From Thermoleophilaceae bacterium (GTDB lineage: Bacteria; Actinomycetota; Thermoleophilia; Solirubrobacterales; Thermoleophilaceae): a stretch of 5,179 bases of DNA. The stretch is from the NCBI GenBank assembly GCA_013812485.1, contig JACCTJ010000067.1, positions 1-5,179 of the forward strand, written 5' to 3'. Below the pieces are notes generated by a model. That model saw only the letters and a list, made by a program, of their open reading frames with translations. It searched no databases and was not told the origin of the DNA. Below are positions 1 to 5,179 of this stretch, piece by piece (position 1 is the first letter of the stretch; the number at the start of each line of letters is the position of its first letter). A program made the position numbers and the translations under genes.

Positions 1-1
1 G

Positions 2-784
2 ACCGACCCGCTCGGCAACCCGCTGAGTCCATATCACCCCTGGAACAAGAACACCATCGCGAAGCCGCAGGAGAAGAGCTGGAAGGACAAGTACAGCTAC
101 TCGACCTCACCGCGGTGGGACCGCGAGGTGGTCGAGGCGGGGGCCTACGCACGGCTGTTCCTGACCGCCAAGGCCCAGAAGCTTCCGGCCAACGACTACA
201 TCGAGGCGACGGGCCACAGCCTCCGCATGAAGATTCCGAAGGGACGGAGGCCCGAGGCCGTGGTCGAGTGGCGCGTGCCAGAGGTCTGGAACGCGTTCGA
301 GCGCAATCGCGGGCGCGCCTTCCATTACCTCTTCTCGCAGCTCGTGGGCCTGAACAACCTGCTCGACGCCTACCGGCTCATGAGGGGGGGAGAAGACAAG
401 GTCTCACGGCTCAACGCGAAGGAGCTCGACCGCCACGTGCAGAAGGGTGAAGGCCGCGGGGCCGGCTTCTGGGGGGCGGGAAGGGGCTGGCTCACCCACC
501 ACGCGGTCATCGAGCAGGGCAAGCTCACGAACTACCAGATCTGCACCCCGTCGACGATCAACGCCTCGCCGCGCGATCCCTGGGATCAGCCCGGTCCGTT
601 CGAGCAGGCGGTGATGAACACCCCGATCCTCGAGAAGATGAGAGATCCCAGCGAGTTCACGTCCGTCGACATGCTGCGGGCGATCCGCAGCTTCGATCCC
701 TGTATGCCGTGTACGACGCACGTCTCCACGGGCCACGGGACCGTGGTGCGGGAGGTCAACACCTGCTCCTGCGGGGCCGAGTAG
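2..784 (+). CDS. [NiFe]-hydrogenase large (catalytic) subunit, 3' part
   Basis: This is the C-terminal 260 residues of the large subunit that carries the Ni-Fe active site for H2 oxidation or production. The frame is open from base 2, so the true start lies outside the window. A GTG at 128 is internal: the 42 residues before it (including NPLSPYHPWNK and KDKYSYSTSPRWD) are typical large-subunit sequence. Other family landmarks are EWRVPEVWNAFERNRGRA, GFWGAGRG, THH and NASPRDPW. The C-terminal motif DPCMPCTTH (codons 695-721) supplies two of the four Ni/Fe cysteine ligands; the N-terminal CxxC pair is not in view. A 20-residue tail follows the His and would be removed by a maturation protease after nickel insertion. 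Full-length relatives have about 550-600 residues. The sequence resembles group 1 uptake enzymes, and context favours an aerobic high-affinity type, but the subgroup cannot be fixed without the N-terminus and the small subunit. Confidence 0.95.
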   Translation, partial: TDPLGNPLSPYHPWNKNTIAKPQEKSWKDKYSYSTSPRWDREVVEAGAYARLFLTAKAQKLPANDYIEATGHSLRMKIPKGRRPEAVVEWRVPEVWNAFERNRGRAFHYLFSQLVGLNNLLDAYRLMRGGEDKVSRLNAKELDRHVQKGEGRGAGFWGAGRGWLTHHAVIEQGKLTNYQICTPSTINASPRDPWDQPGPFEQAVMNTPILEKMRDPSEFTSVDMLRAIRSFDPCMPCTTHVSTGHGTVVREVNTCSCGAE

Positions 785-803
785 GCGCCGCCGCCGTCCG
801 TCG

Positions 804-1601
804 ATGACGGTCCTCGTCGGCGGGGTCGCCCAGCTCTACCAGGGCGACCTCGACTTCGGGAGGGTCGCGGCCGAGCGACTGGCGGGGGAGGATCTCGGCC
901 GCGACGTCCTCGTCGAGGACCTCTCCTACGGAGCGATCGCCGTGGTCCACCGGCTCGAGGACCTACGTCCGCGCGCGCTGGTGCTGGTGGGCGCTGCCGA
1001 AAGGGAACGGCCGTCCGGGAGCCTCGAGCGTCGGCGCCACCAGCCGCTGGAGCTCCAGCCCGAGGAAGTGCAGGTGGCGGTGGGCGACGCGGCGGTCGGG
1101 TACGTCTCCATCGACCTGCTGCTCACGGTGGCCTGGGGGCTCGGAGGGCTGCCCGAGCGCACGGTGGCGATCGAGCTCGAGCCCGCCAGCCGCGAACCCT
1201 CGGAGACGCTCTCGGCGCCGGCGCAGGCGGGGCTCGAGCCCGCGCTCGCGCTCGTGCGGGATGAGGTTCGACGTGTGCCCGTGCTCGAGCTCGCCGACGA
1301 GCTGCGGGAGCTCGTAGCGGCTGAGGGGGCTGAGCAGACGGGCTCGCTGCGCGCGCTTCGTGCTCTCCTCGACGAGCTCGAGACGGTCGATCGTGAGGGC
1401 CGTTGGGGGAGGACGTTCGCCCACCGTGAGCGGCTGCGTCGCCAGATCGCGGGGGGCCACACGGGCGAGGGCATGAGCGCGCTCGACTGGGGCCTCTGGT
1501 GGGCTCTGATCGAGGAGCTCGATCGCCTGCAGCCGCTGGAGGACCGGATCTCCGTAGAGGTGGTGCCCAACGGCGGCTGCTCGCCGCCCGCCGGTCCCTG
1601 A
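804..1601 (+). CDS. Hydrogenase maturation protease-like protein (HybD/HupD family) with C-terminal extension
   Basis: The family clips the C-terminal tail of [NiFe] large subunits after nickel insertion, and the presumed substrate is encoded 19 bases upstream. Residues 1-155 follow the HybD fold. VLVGGVAQLYQGDLDFG aligns without gaps to E. coli HybD residues 3-19, which supports the ATG at 804 although no Shine-Dalgarno is visible. The next landmarks are VEDLSYGA, ALVLVGAA (strand before the second ligand), GYVSIDLLL, LPERTVAIELEP and ETLSAPAQAGLEPAL. The HybD metal ligands are not kept: Glu16 aligns with Leu16, Asp62 with Gly63, and the His93 region reads AVGYVSID with no His. Nearby Asp15, Asp17 and Glu38-Asp39 could substitute. 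Residues about 165-265 form an extension absent from HybD (about 164 residues), predicted helical with Trp-rich DWGLWWALIEELD. It is either a divergent protease subfamily or a non-catalytic relative. Family membership is fairly sure; activity is not. Confidence 0.82.
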   Translation: MTVLVGGVAQLYQGDLDFGRVAAERLAGEDLGRDVLVEDLSYGAIAVVHRLEDLRPRALVLVGAAERERPSGSLERRRHQPLELQPEEVQVAVGDAAVGYVSIDLLLTVAWGLGGLPERTVAIELEPASREPSETLSAPAQAGLEPALALVRDEVRRVPVLELADELRELVAAEGAEQTGSLRALRALLDELETVDREGRWGRTFAHRERLRRQIAGGHTGEGMSALDWGLWWALIEELDRLQPLEDRISVEVVPNGGCSPPAGP

Positions 1602-1609
1602 GGGCCGGC

Positions 1610-1627
1610 CGGCGCGAGCACGCGCCG
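1610..1627 (+). terminator. GC hairpin after the hydrogenase/protease genes
   Basis: A perfect 7-bp stem (CGGCGCG pairing with CGCGCCG) closes an AGCA tetraloop and begins 9 bases after the protease stop. Only a weak CTT stretch follows, with no real U-tract. It could end the hydrogenase transcript as a U-poor terminator of the kind common in high-GC actinobacteria, or simply stabilise the mRNA 3' end. The rest of the 77-base spacer to the next gene holds the candidate promoter. Confidence 0.45.
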
Positions 1628-1666
1628 CTTGCGTAGCGCCGGGGAATAGATTCTTCACGTGCCGGG

Positions 1667-1672
1667 TAGTGT
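1667..1672 (+). promoter_or_regulatory. Candidate -10 element for a leaderless transcript
   Basis: TAGTGT fits the TANNNT pattern and lies six bases before the ATG at 1679, the spacing expected when transcription begins at the start codon. No Shine-Dalgarno precedes that ATG, which agrees with leaderless translation. No convincing -35 is seen at the proper distance. A CACGTG palindrome at 1656-1661 lies just upstream and might be an operator, but one 6-base palindrome is weak evidence. Confidence 0.25.
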
Positions 1673-1678
1673 TGGTGC

Positions 1679-2233
1679 ATGGCAGACCTACTTCGCGAAG
1701 CGCAGGACCTGCGCCGAGAGCTCGAGGGTGTCGACGGGTACCTGAGGACGGACACGGCCGAGCGGGTCGGCGATCTCCTCCTGCGGGCGCAGCAGGCACG
1801 CCCGGAGGATCGCGTGCTGCAGGCCGTCGGGCCGGCGGGCAAGATGCCCTCCGCGGAGCCTCACTCCCCGAACCTCGATCCATCGTTCGCCGACATGCGG
1901 GGCCTCAGCGCCCGAGCGGAGCTCGGGCAGGTGGAAGCCGCCTGCGAGAATGCCTCCGTTCACGATCGCGTCTGCAGGCTGCGGCGCAGCCTCGGAGGGG
2001 AGAGCGGAGCGCTGCCCAAGAGGATCAGGTCGATGTTCGACGCCCTGATGAAGTGGGCACGGGAGGAGCTCCCCGACCGCGAGCGTCTCGAGGTGATCGC
2101 CGAGCCCGAGCCGGACCCGGATCGGACCGAGCTCTCGGAGCTCTCATACGGCGAGGCGGAGGCGACCTTGGGCCTGGTCGAGTGTGAGCTCGAGCACGAG
2201 CACGCCGACGCCGGCCGGGGGTCGCACGCGTAG
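1679..2233 (+). CDS. Hypothetical Glu-rich helical protein
   Basis: A 184-residue protein that I do not recognise. Third codon positions are strongly G/C throughout and Glu-Leu pairs are frequent, as in the neighbouring genes, so it is probably coding. The N-terminal ~45 residues (MADLLREAQDLRRELEGVDG, then a Leu/Arg/Gln-rich helix) could form a coiled coil. Residues about 50-75 are Pro/Ser-rich and probably a linker. A second helical region contains two cysteines (Cys89 and Cys98) and KRIRSMFDALMKWAREEL. The tail has an acidic EPEPDPD segment and ends in ELEHEHADAGRGSHA. There is no signal peptide or membrane segment, so it should be cytoplasmic. It lies 77 bases after the protease gene in the same orientation but behind a hairpin, so it may be a separate unit. 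A hydrogenase-linked role is only a guess from position. Confidence 0.6.
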   Translation: MADLLREAQDLRRELEGVDGYLRTDTAERVGDLLLRAQQARPEDRVLQAVGPAGKMPSAEPHSPNLDPSFADMRGLSARAELGQVEAACENASVHDRVCRLRRSLGGESGALPKRIRSMFDALMKWAREELPDRERLEVIAEPEPDPDRTELSELSYGEAEATLGLVECELEHEHADAGRGSHA

Positions 2234-2257
2234 GGTCTTCAGGCGGCCAAGACCGCC
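2234..2257. terminator. Convergent-gene gap with two alternative hairpins
   Basis: The 34 bases between the facing stop codons can fold in two mutually exclusive ways. One pairs GGTCTT (2234-2239) with AAGACC (2249-2254). The other pairs GGCGG (2242-2246) with CCGCC (2253-2257) around a 6-base loop. Neither is followed by a clear U-run on either strand. The position suggests a bidirectional terminator, but the stems are short. Confidence 0.35.
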
Positions 2258-2267
2258 GCTCCACCGA

Positions 2268-3026
2268 TCAATCCGTCGGCGCCCAGCGGGGCGTCGGCTC
2301 CTCGTCGACGATCGGCTCCTCGAGCAGCCCGAGGGCTTGGGGCCGGACGATCATCCGCCTGTCCTCCGGGGTCTCGATCACGAGTGCCCCGTCCTTCAGA
2401 GAGCTGACCGCTCGTCCGGTCACCTCCTGACCGTTAGGGCCGAGCGGGATGAGCCGGGCTCGGACCATCCTTCCGACCGTCTCGCACCTCGGGACGTAGT
2501 CGCCGAGGACCTCGCTCGAGGGGCTCCCGTAGCGGGCCTCGATCGCCTCCACGAGCTCGGCCAGGAGCCCGGCTCGTGCCGAGGGATGGTCGGGGACCAG
2601 GAAGGTGACCACGGCCCAATTGTCAACCTCCGGACCGAGCTCTGCCTGGACGCCCACCGCCGCGATGCGGTCGCCCTCCCGGCGCACCTCGTCGGGCCAC
2701 TCGATCGTCGACTCCTCTCCGAGCACGTCGGCCAAGGCGGAGGTGGCCACCGTGTAGAGCCAGCCTTCTCGCTCGGGTGCGAGTCGAGGACGAAGGACGA
2801 GTGAGAAGCTGAGGTCCAGACCGGGCCTGACCTCCCACGGCAGGCCCCCCCGGCCGCGCGCCGCGACCTGATAGTCGGCCACGACGAGCGCCCCCTCCGG
2901 CGCACCCGCGCGCACCCAGGCGAGCGCATCGGCCTCCGTAGAGAGGAGCGCGGGGTAGGTCCGGATCGGCCGCTCGGGCAAAGCCGCCATCAGCGCCAGG
3001 GCCGAGAGGTCGGAGGCTAGGTCCAA
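2268..3026 (-). CDS. Biotin/lipoate protein ligase-like protein with altered active site
   Basis: A 252-residue protein laid out like the BirA catalytic core plus C-terminal domain, without the DNA-binding N-terminal domain. It shows the ST start of the core (29-30), GAPEGALVVADYQ (41-53), ARGRGGLPW (57-64, matching BirA GRGRRGRKW), LDLSFSLVLRP (70-80), IEWPDEV (108-114, matching KWPNDL) and a C-terminal domain with GRAVSSLKDGALVIETPE (204-221). Several key positions differ: the KWPND lysine is Glu109, Asn is Asp112, the first Gly of GRGR is Ala57, the Arg after GRGRxG is Leu62, and the usual GIGIN segment reads WAVVTFLVP. Normal biotin-AMP chemistry is therefore doubtful. The start is TTG, chosen because AGGAGG lies 4 bases upstream and the gene overlaps the TPR gene end by 10 bases. 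Co-transcription with NifU and TPR suggests an accessory role, perhaps in binding or assembly, rather than housekeeping biotinylation. Confidence 0.85.
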   Translation of the reverse strand: MDLASDLSALALMAALPERPIRTYPALLSTEADALAWVRAGAPEGALVVADYQVAARGRGGLPWEVRPGLDLSFSLVLRPRLAPEREGWLYTVATSALADVLGEESTIEWPDEVRREGDRIAAVGVQAELGPEVDNWAVVTFLVPDHPSARAGLLAELVEAIEARYGSPSSEVLGDYVPRCETVGRMVRARLIPLGPNGQEVTGRAVSSLKDGALVIETPEDRRMIVRPQALGLLEEPIVDEEPTPRWAPTD

Positions 3027-4243
3027 CCCTCCTCCTGACCCAGCTCCTGGGCGATGCCGCTGAAGATCTCCGTCAGCCGCATGAGTTGGGGGACGTGGAG
3101 GCGCGCCATCGCCCTCGAGAACTCCGAGCGGACCTGCGCGCGTTCCTCGTCGTTGCGGTCACCGAGTGCCTCGAGCAGGCTGGTGACCAGGCCCACGAGG
3201 TGCTGCGGTGGCAGCTCGAGGAGTGCGTCGATCCACGCCTCCGCGAGGTCGGCGCCCGCGTCGCGAGCGAGCTGGCCCTCGATCCACGCTTCGGCCTCGG
3301 TTCGGCGCTCGCGGGGGTCGACGTCTACCCAGCGGGCCAGCTCCTCGCGCATCGTCGCCGGCCAGCGCTCGGGCGGCTCGACGTCGAGAACCTGGAGGAC
3401 ATCCCCCGGCTCGTCCCCGAGCCGCTCCAGCAAAGCAGCGGCCTGGGCACGGACCGGCTCGGCCGCCACTGCAATGCTGAGCGCTTGGCGGGAGGCCAGG
3501 CGGGCGCGAGGCACGTCCTCGACCTGCTCGAGGGCCAGGGCGAGGTTGCCCTTGACCAGCGCATAGCTCTCGGGCCGAATGCTCCTGGGGTAGGCGGTGA
3601 GCGCGGTCCGAAATGCCTCGATCGCCTGCTGCGGCCGCTCGGCCGTCAAGTGGACGAGGCCGAGGATGTTCGCGGCGCCGCCCCGTCCGGCCTCGTCGCG
3701 CGCCTGGTCCGCCAGCCAGACACCTCGCTCGAGCGGGTCGACGGCTCGCTCGATGTCGCCGGCCAGGAAGCGGGTCGTTCCGAGCTCTCGGACCGCGGCC
3801 CCCGCCTGCGCGCCCAGACGTACGCTCTCCAGTAGCTTGCACGCCCGCTCGAACGCCTGATCGGCTGCCGGCGAGTCGCCCAGCTCCCGTCGCACGAGTC
3901 CCAGGTTGAACCGAGCCGCCCCCTGATCGGCCGTCAGCCCGGCGGCCTCGAACGACTCGGCGGCGGCCTCGAATGCTGCGGCGGCCTCATCGACCCGCCC
4001 CGACAGCCGCAGCATGGCCCCAAGAGCGTTCCTCACCTTCGCGCGCTCGACCCAGAGCGCCTCGGGCTCGAAGCCGCGAAGAGCGGAGGTGAGCGCGGCC
4101 TCGGCCTGCCCCAGACGCCCCTCGTTCGTCAGGGCCACCCCGAGATGGAACTGGGCCGTCGCGTGCTGGACCGGGTACCTCTCCGCCGGGTAGCGGACCA
4201 GGCGCCGCTCGAGGTCGGCGATGGCCCCGTCGGCGTCCGCCAC
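3017..4243 (-). CDS. TPR-repeat protein
   Basis: A 408-residue soluble protein built mainly of tetratricopeptide repeats. Six helix-turn-helix units can be read at residues about 27-59, 68-101, 108-140, 149-181, 189-219 and 227-259. They show the usual small/large pattern, for example FHLGVALTNEGRLGQAEAAL, NALGAMLRLSGRVDEAAAAF and NILGLVHLTAERPQQAIEAF. Residues about 285-408 form a separate helical C-terminal region (ERWPATMREELARWVDVDP, then EAWIEGQLARDAG) with no recognised motif. TPR arrays bind peptides or other proteins, so this is a likely scaffold or chaperone-like factor; the partner is unknown. There is no signal peptide or membrane helix. The GTG start directly follows the NifU TAG with no spacer, and the 3' end overlaps the ligase-like gene, so the three are likely translated from one message. 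A start a few codons later is possible because no strong Shine-Dalgarno is seen. Confidence 0.9.
   Translation of the reverse strand: MADADGAIADLERRLVRYPAERYPVQHATAQFHLGVALTNEGRLGQAEAALTSALRGFEPEALWVERAKVRNALGAMLRLSGRVDEAAAAFEAAAESFEAAGLTADQGAARFNLGLVRRELGDSPAADQAFERACKLLESVRLGAQAGAAVRELGTTRFLAGDIERAVDPLERGVWLADQARDEAGRGGAANILGLVHLTAERPQQAIEAFRTALTAYPRSIRPESYALVKGNLALALEQVEDVPRARLASRQALSIAVAAEPVRAQAAALLERLGDEPGDVLQVLDVEPPERWPATMREELARWVDVDPRERRTEAEAWIEGQLARDAGADLAEAWIDALLELPPQHLVGLVTSLLEALGDRNDEERAQVRSEFSRAMARLHVPQLMRLTEIFSGIAQELGQEEGWT
3031..3036 (-). promoter_or_regulatory. Ribosome binding site for the ligase-like gene
   Basis: AGGAGG on the minus strand, inside the last codons of the TPR gene and four bases before the TTG at 3026. 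It is the only strong Shine-Dalgarno among the minus-strand genes in the window and decides this unusual start. Its place inside the upstream gene points to translational coupling. Confidence 0.65.
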
Positions 4244-4774
4244 CTATCCGCGGTACTGCGGAAGCTCGAGGATTACGGGGCCCGGGGCCGGCGGGGGGTG
4301 GGGCTCGGCGTTGTCCTCTTCGACCTCGGTGGCCACGAAGCCGGGCAGGTTCTCTCGAAGCGCCTCGTCGATCCCATCCTGGAGGGTCACCGCCGAGGCG
4401 GTGCAGCCCGAGCACGCCCCCGAGAGCCTAAGGCGCACGACGCCGCCTCGCACGTCGAGCACGTCGACCTTTCCGCCGTGAGATTGGATGTAGGGCCTTA
4501 TCGACTCGAGCGCGGCGTCTGCCTCCGCCTGCTCGTCCACACCGACCCGGTAGGCATCGAACATCCAGGCGGTAGCGGGATCGGCGGCGCGCAGTCGCTC
4601 GAGGGTCTGCCGATCAAGGGCTTCGCCGAGGGCGGAAAGAGCGGTACGGTGAATGAGGTCGAATCCGTCCATGAGCTCGAACACCCGCGTTCGGACGGGC
4701 TCGTCGAGCTCCTGCATCTCGACCAGGAGCTGTTCGAGCCTGGTCAGCAGGTCCTCCAGGCTCACTCCGCTCAC
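4244..4774 (-). CDS. NifU C-terminal-domain (Fe-S scaffold) protein
   Basis: A 176-residue protein whose residues about 85-147 are a NifU C-terminal/Nfu domain: ALESIRPYIQSHGGKVDVLDV, then VRLRLSGACSGCTASAVTLQ and an amphipathic helix ending in LPGF. Cys121 and Cys124 form the CxxC that holds a transient [4Fe-4S] cluster, usually at a dimer interface, for transfer to client proteins. The N-terminal 80 residues are helical (LEDLLTRLEQLLVEMQELD) and do not look like the IscU-like NifU domain. A Pro-rich tail (HPPPAPGPV) ends in LELPQYRG. The start is GTG at 4774; a second GTG three codons later is equally possible because neither has a good Shine-Dalgarno. It lies 23 bases after the DUF4383 gene and abuts TPR. 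Delivery of clusters to the hydrogenase small subunit or its electron carriers is a reasonable inference; a general Nfu role cannot be excluded. Confidence 0.93.
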   Translation of the reverse strand: MSGVSLEDLLTRLEQLLVEMQELDEPVRTRVFELMDGFDLIHRTALSALGEALDRQTLERLRAADPATAWMFDAYRVGVDEQAEADAALESIRPYIQSHGGKVDVLDVRGGVVRLRLSGACSGCTASAVTLQDGIDEALRENLPGFVATEVEEDNAEPHPPPAPGPVILELPQYRG

Positions 4775-4797
4775 AATAGGGGCTTCTGAACCGACTT

Positions 4798-5179
4798 TCA
4801 GGGCCCCGTAGCCGTGACGCGTCGCCTCGCCACGTCGCCGCCCAGGAGTCCGAGCAGAATGGCTGCGCTCCCCGACGCCAGGTGGAGGAAGTTGTCGGAC
4901 GCGAAGGTGCCGTCGATCGACAGCAGCGAGCTGAGGTTGTTGGTGAACCCGAGCGCGGCGGCGAGCAGGTAGACCAGTCCGCCGCCGATCAGCACGCCCT
5001 GGGTGATGGTGGGCTCGCGTATGAGTGAGACGCCGATCAGGATGGCCCCGATCCCGAAGTGGACGATGTTGTGGAAGCCGTTCAGGTCGAACCCGAGCAT
5101 GTCCTCGCGAGTGTCGATGACCCAGCCGGTGAAGCCAGTGAAGGCGAAGCCGAGCAGGCCGGCGGCCAGATAGGCGATA
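4798..5179 (-). CDS. DUF4383-type four-helix membrane protein, 5' partial
   Basis: The reading frame stays open to the right edge of the window, so the start lies beyond it. The ATG at 5100 is internal, since the 26 residues before it (IAYLAAGLLGFAFTGFTGWV, then IDTRED) are hydrophobic and fit the family. Of 126 visible residues, four hydrophobic segments fall at about 1-20, 36-52, 60-78 and 96-113. Conserved-looking polar motifs are GFHNIVH (His36, His40) and SDNFLHL (His99), each at the start of a membrane helix, followed by a basic ARRR tail inside the cell. This arrangement is typical of DUF4383 proteins, small integral membrane proteins of unknown function common in actinobacteria. Only a few residues should be missing. 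It is read in the same direction as NifU with a 23-base gap, so co-transcription is possible but its function may be unrelated. Confidence 0.82.
   Translation of the reverse strand, partial: IAYLAAGLLGFAFTGFTGWVIDTREDMLGFDLNGFHNIVHFGIGAILIGVSLIREPTITQGVLIGGGLVYLLAAALGFTNNLSSLLSIDGTFASDNFLHLASGSAAILLGLLGGDVARRRVTATGP

Noticed and set aside
128..130. GTG as the start of the hydrogenase large-subunit gene
   Set aside because: The same frame is open to base 2 and encodes typical large-subunit sequence before it, so the gene begins upstream of the window.
963..1883. A 306-residue open frame on the minus strand across the protease gene and beyond
   Set aside because: It is Arg/Pro/Gly-rich shadow sequence of a high-GC region and opposes a plus-strand frame that aligns with HybD.
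950..2200. Many CTCGAG and GAGCTCGAG copies that look like a dispersed repeat
   Set aside because: They fall in coding frame as Glu-Leu-Glu or Leu-Glu codons and reflect codon and residue preference, with no fixed spacing.
3086..3835. A 249-residue plus-strand frame opposite the TPR gene
   Set aside because: The minus-strand frame shows regular TPR repeats; this frame has no motif and arises from scarce stop codons in high-GC DNA.
4145..4789. A 214-residue plus-strand frame opposite NifU and the TPR start
   Set aside because: It is antisense to a clear NifU CxxC domain and shows no family features.
5098..5100. ATG as the start of the DUF4383-type gene
   Set aside because: The frame continues to the window edge with a hydrophobic segment that matches the expected first membrane helix of the family.

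Overview
The window comes from a very GC-rich bacterial genome. The strong G/C bias at third codon positions, the GTG and TTG starts and the gene families present suggest an actinobacterium, perhaps a soil lineage such as Thermoleophilia. That placement is inference; there is no rRNA or marker gene to confirm it. Almost the whole window is coding.

Left part, plus strand. The first gene is the 3'-terminal part of a [NiFe]-hydrogenase large subunit, which ends in the DPCxxCxxH nickel-ligand motif and a 20-residue C-terminal peptide. A HybD/HupD-type hydrogenase maturation protease-like gene follows after 19 bases. It has a C-terminal extension, and its metal-ligand positions differ from E. coli HybD. 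A GC-rich hairpin then probably closes this transcript. After it lies a 184-residue Glu-rich protein of unknown function, which may be transcribed from its own leaderless promoter.

Right part, minus strand, read from right to left. The first gene is a membrane protein of the DUF4383 type, with its 5' end outside the window. Next come a NifU C-terminal-domain protein with a CxxC iron-sulfur scaffold motif, a TPR-repeat protein, and a biotin/lipoate protein ligase-like protein whose catalytic lysine and other motif residues are changed. NifU and TPR abut with no spacer, and TPR and the ligase-like gene overlap by 10 bases, so these three are almost certainly one transcriptional unit.

The two blocks converge at about 2234-2267, where a short gap holds two mutually exclusive hairpins. 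Together they look like part of an uptake-hydrogenase locus: the catalytic subunit and its processing factor on one side, and on the other a compact accessory set that may serve Fe-S supply, assembly or scaffolding. The functional link of the minus-strand set to the hydrogenase rests on proximity and on the NifU domain, and is inference. No mobile element, CRISPR array, tRNA or rRNA is visible.
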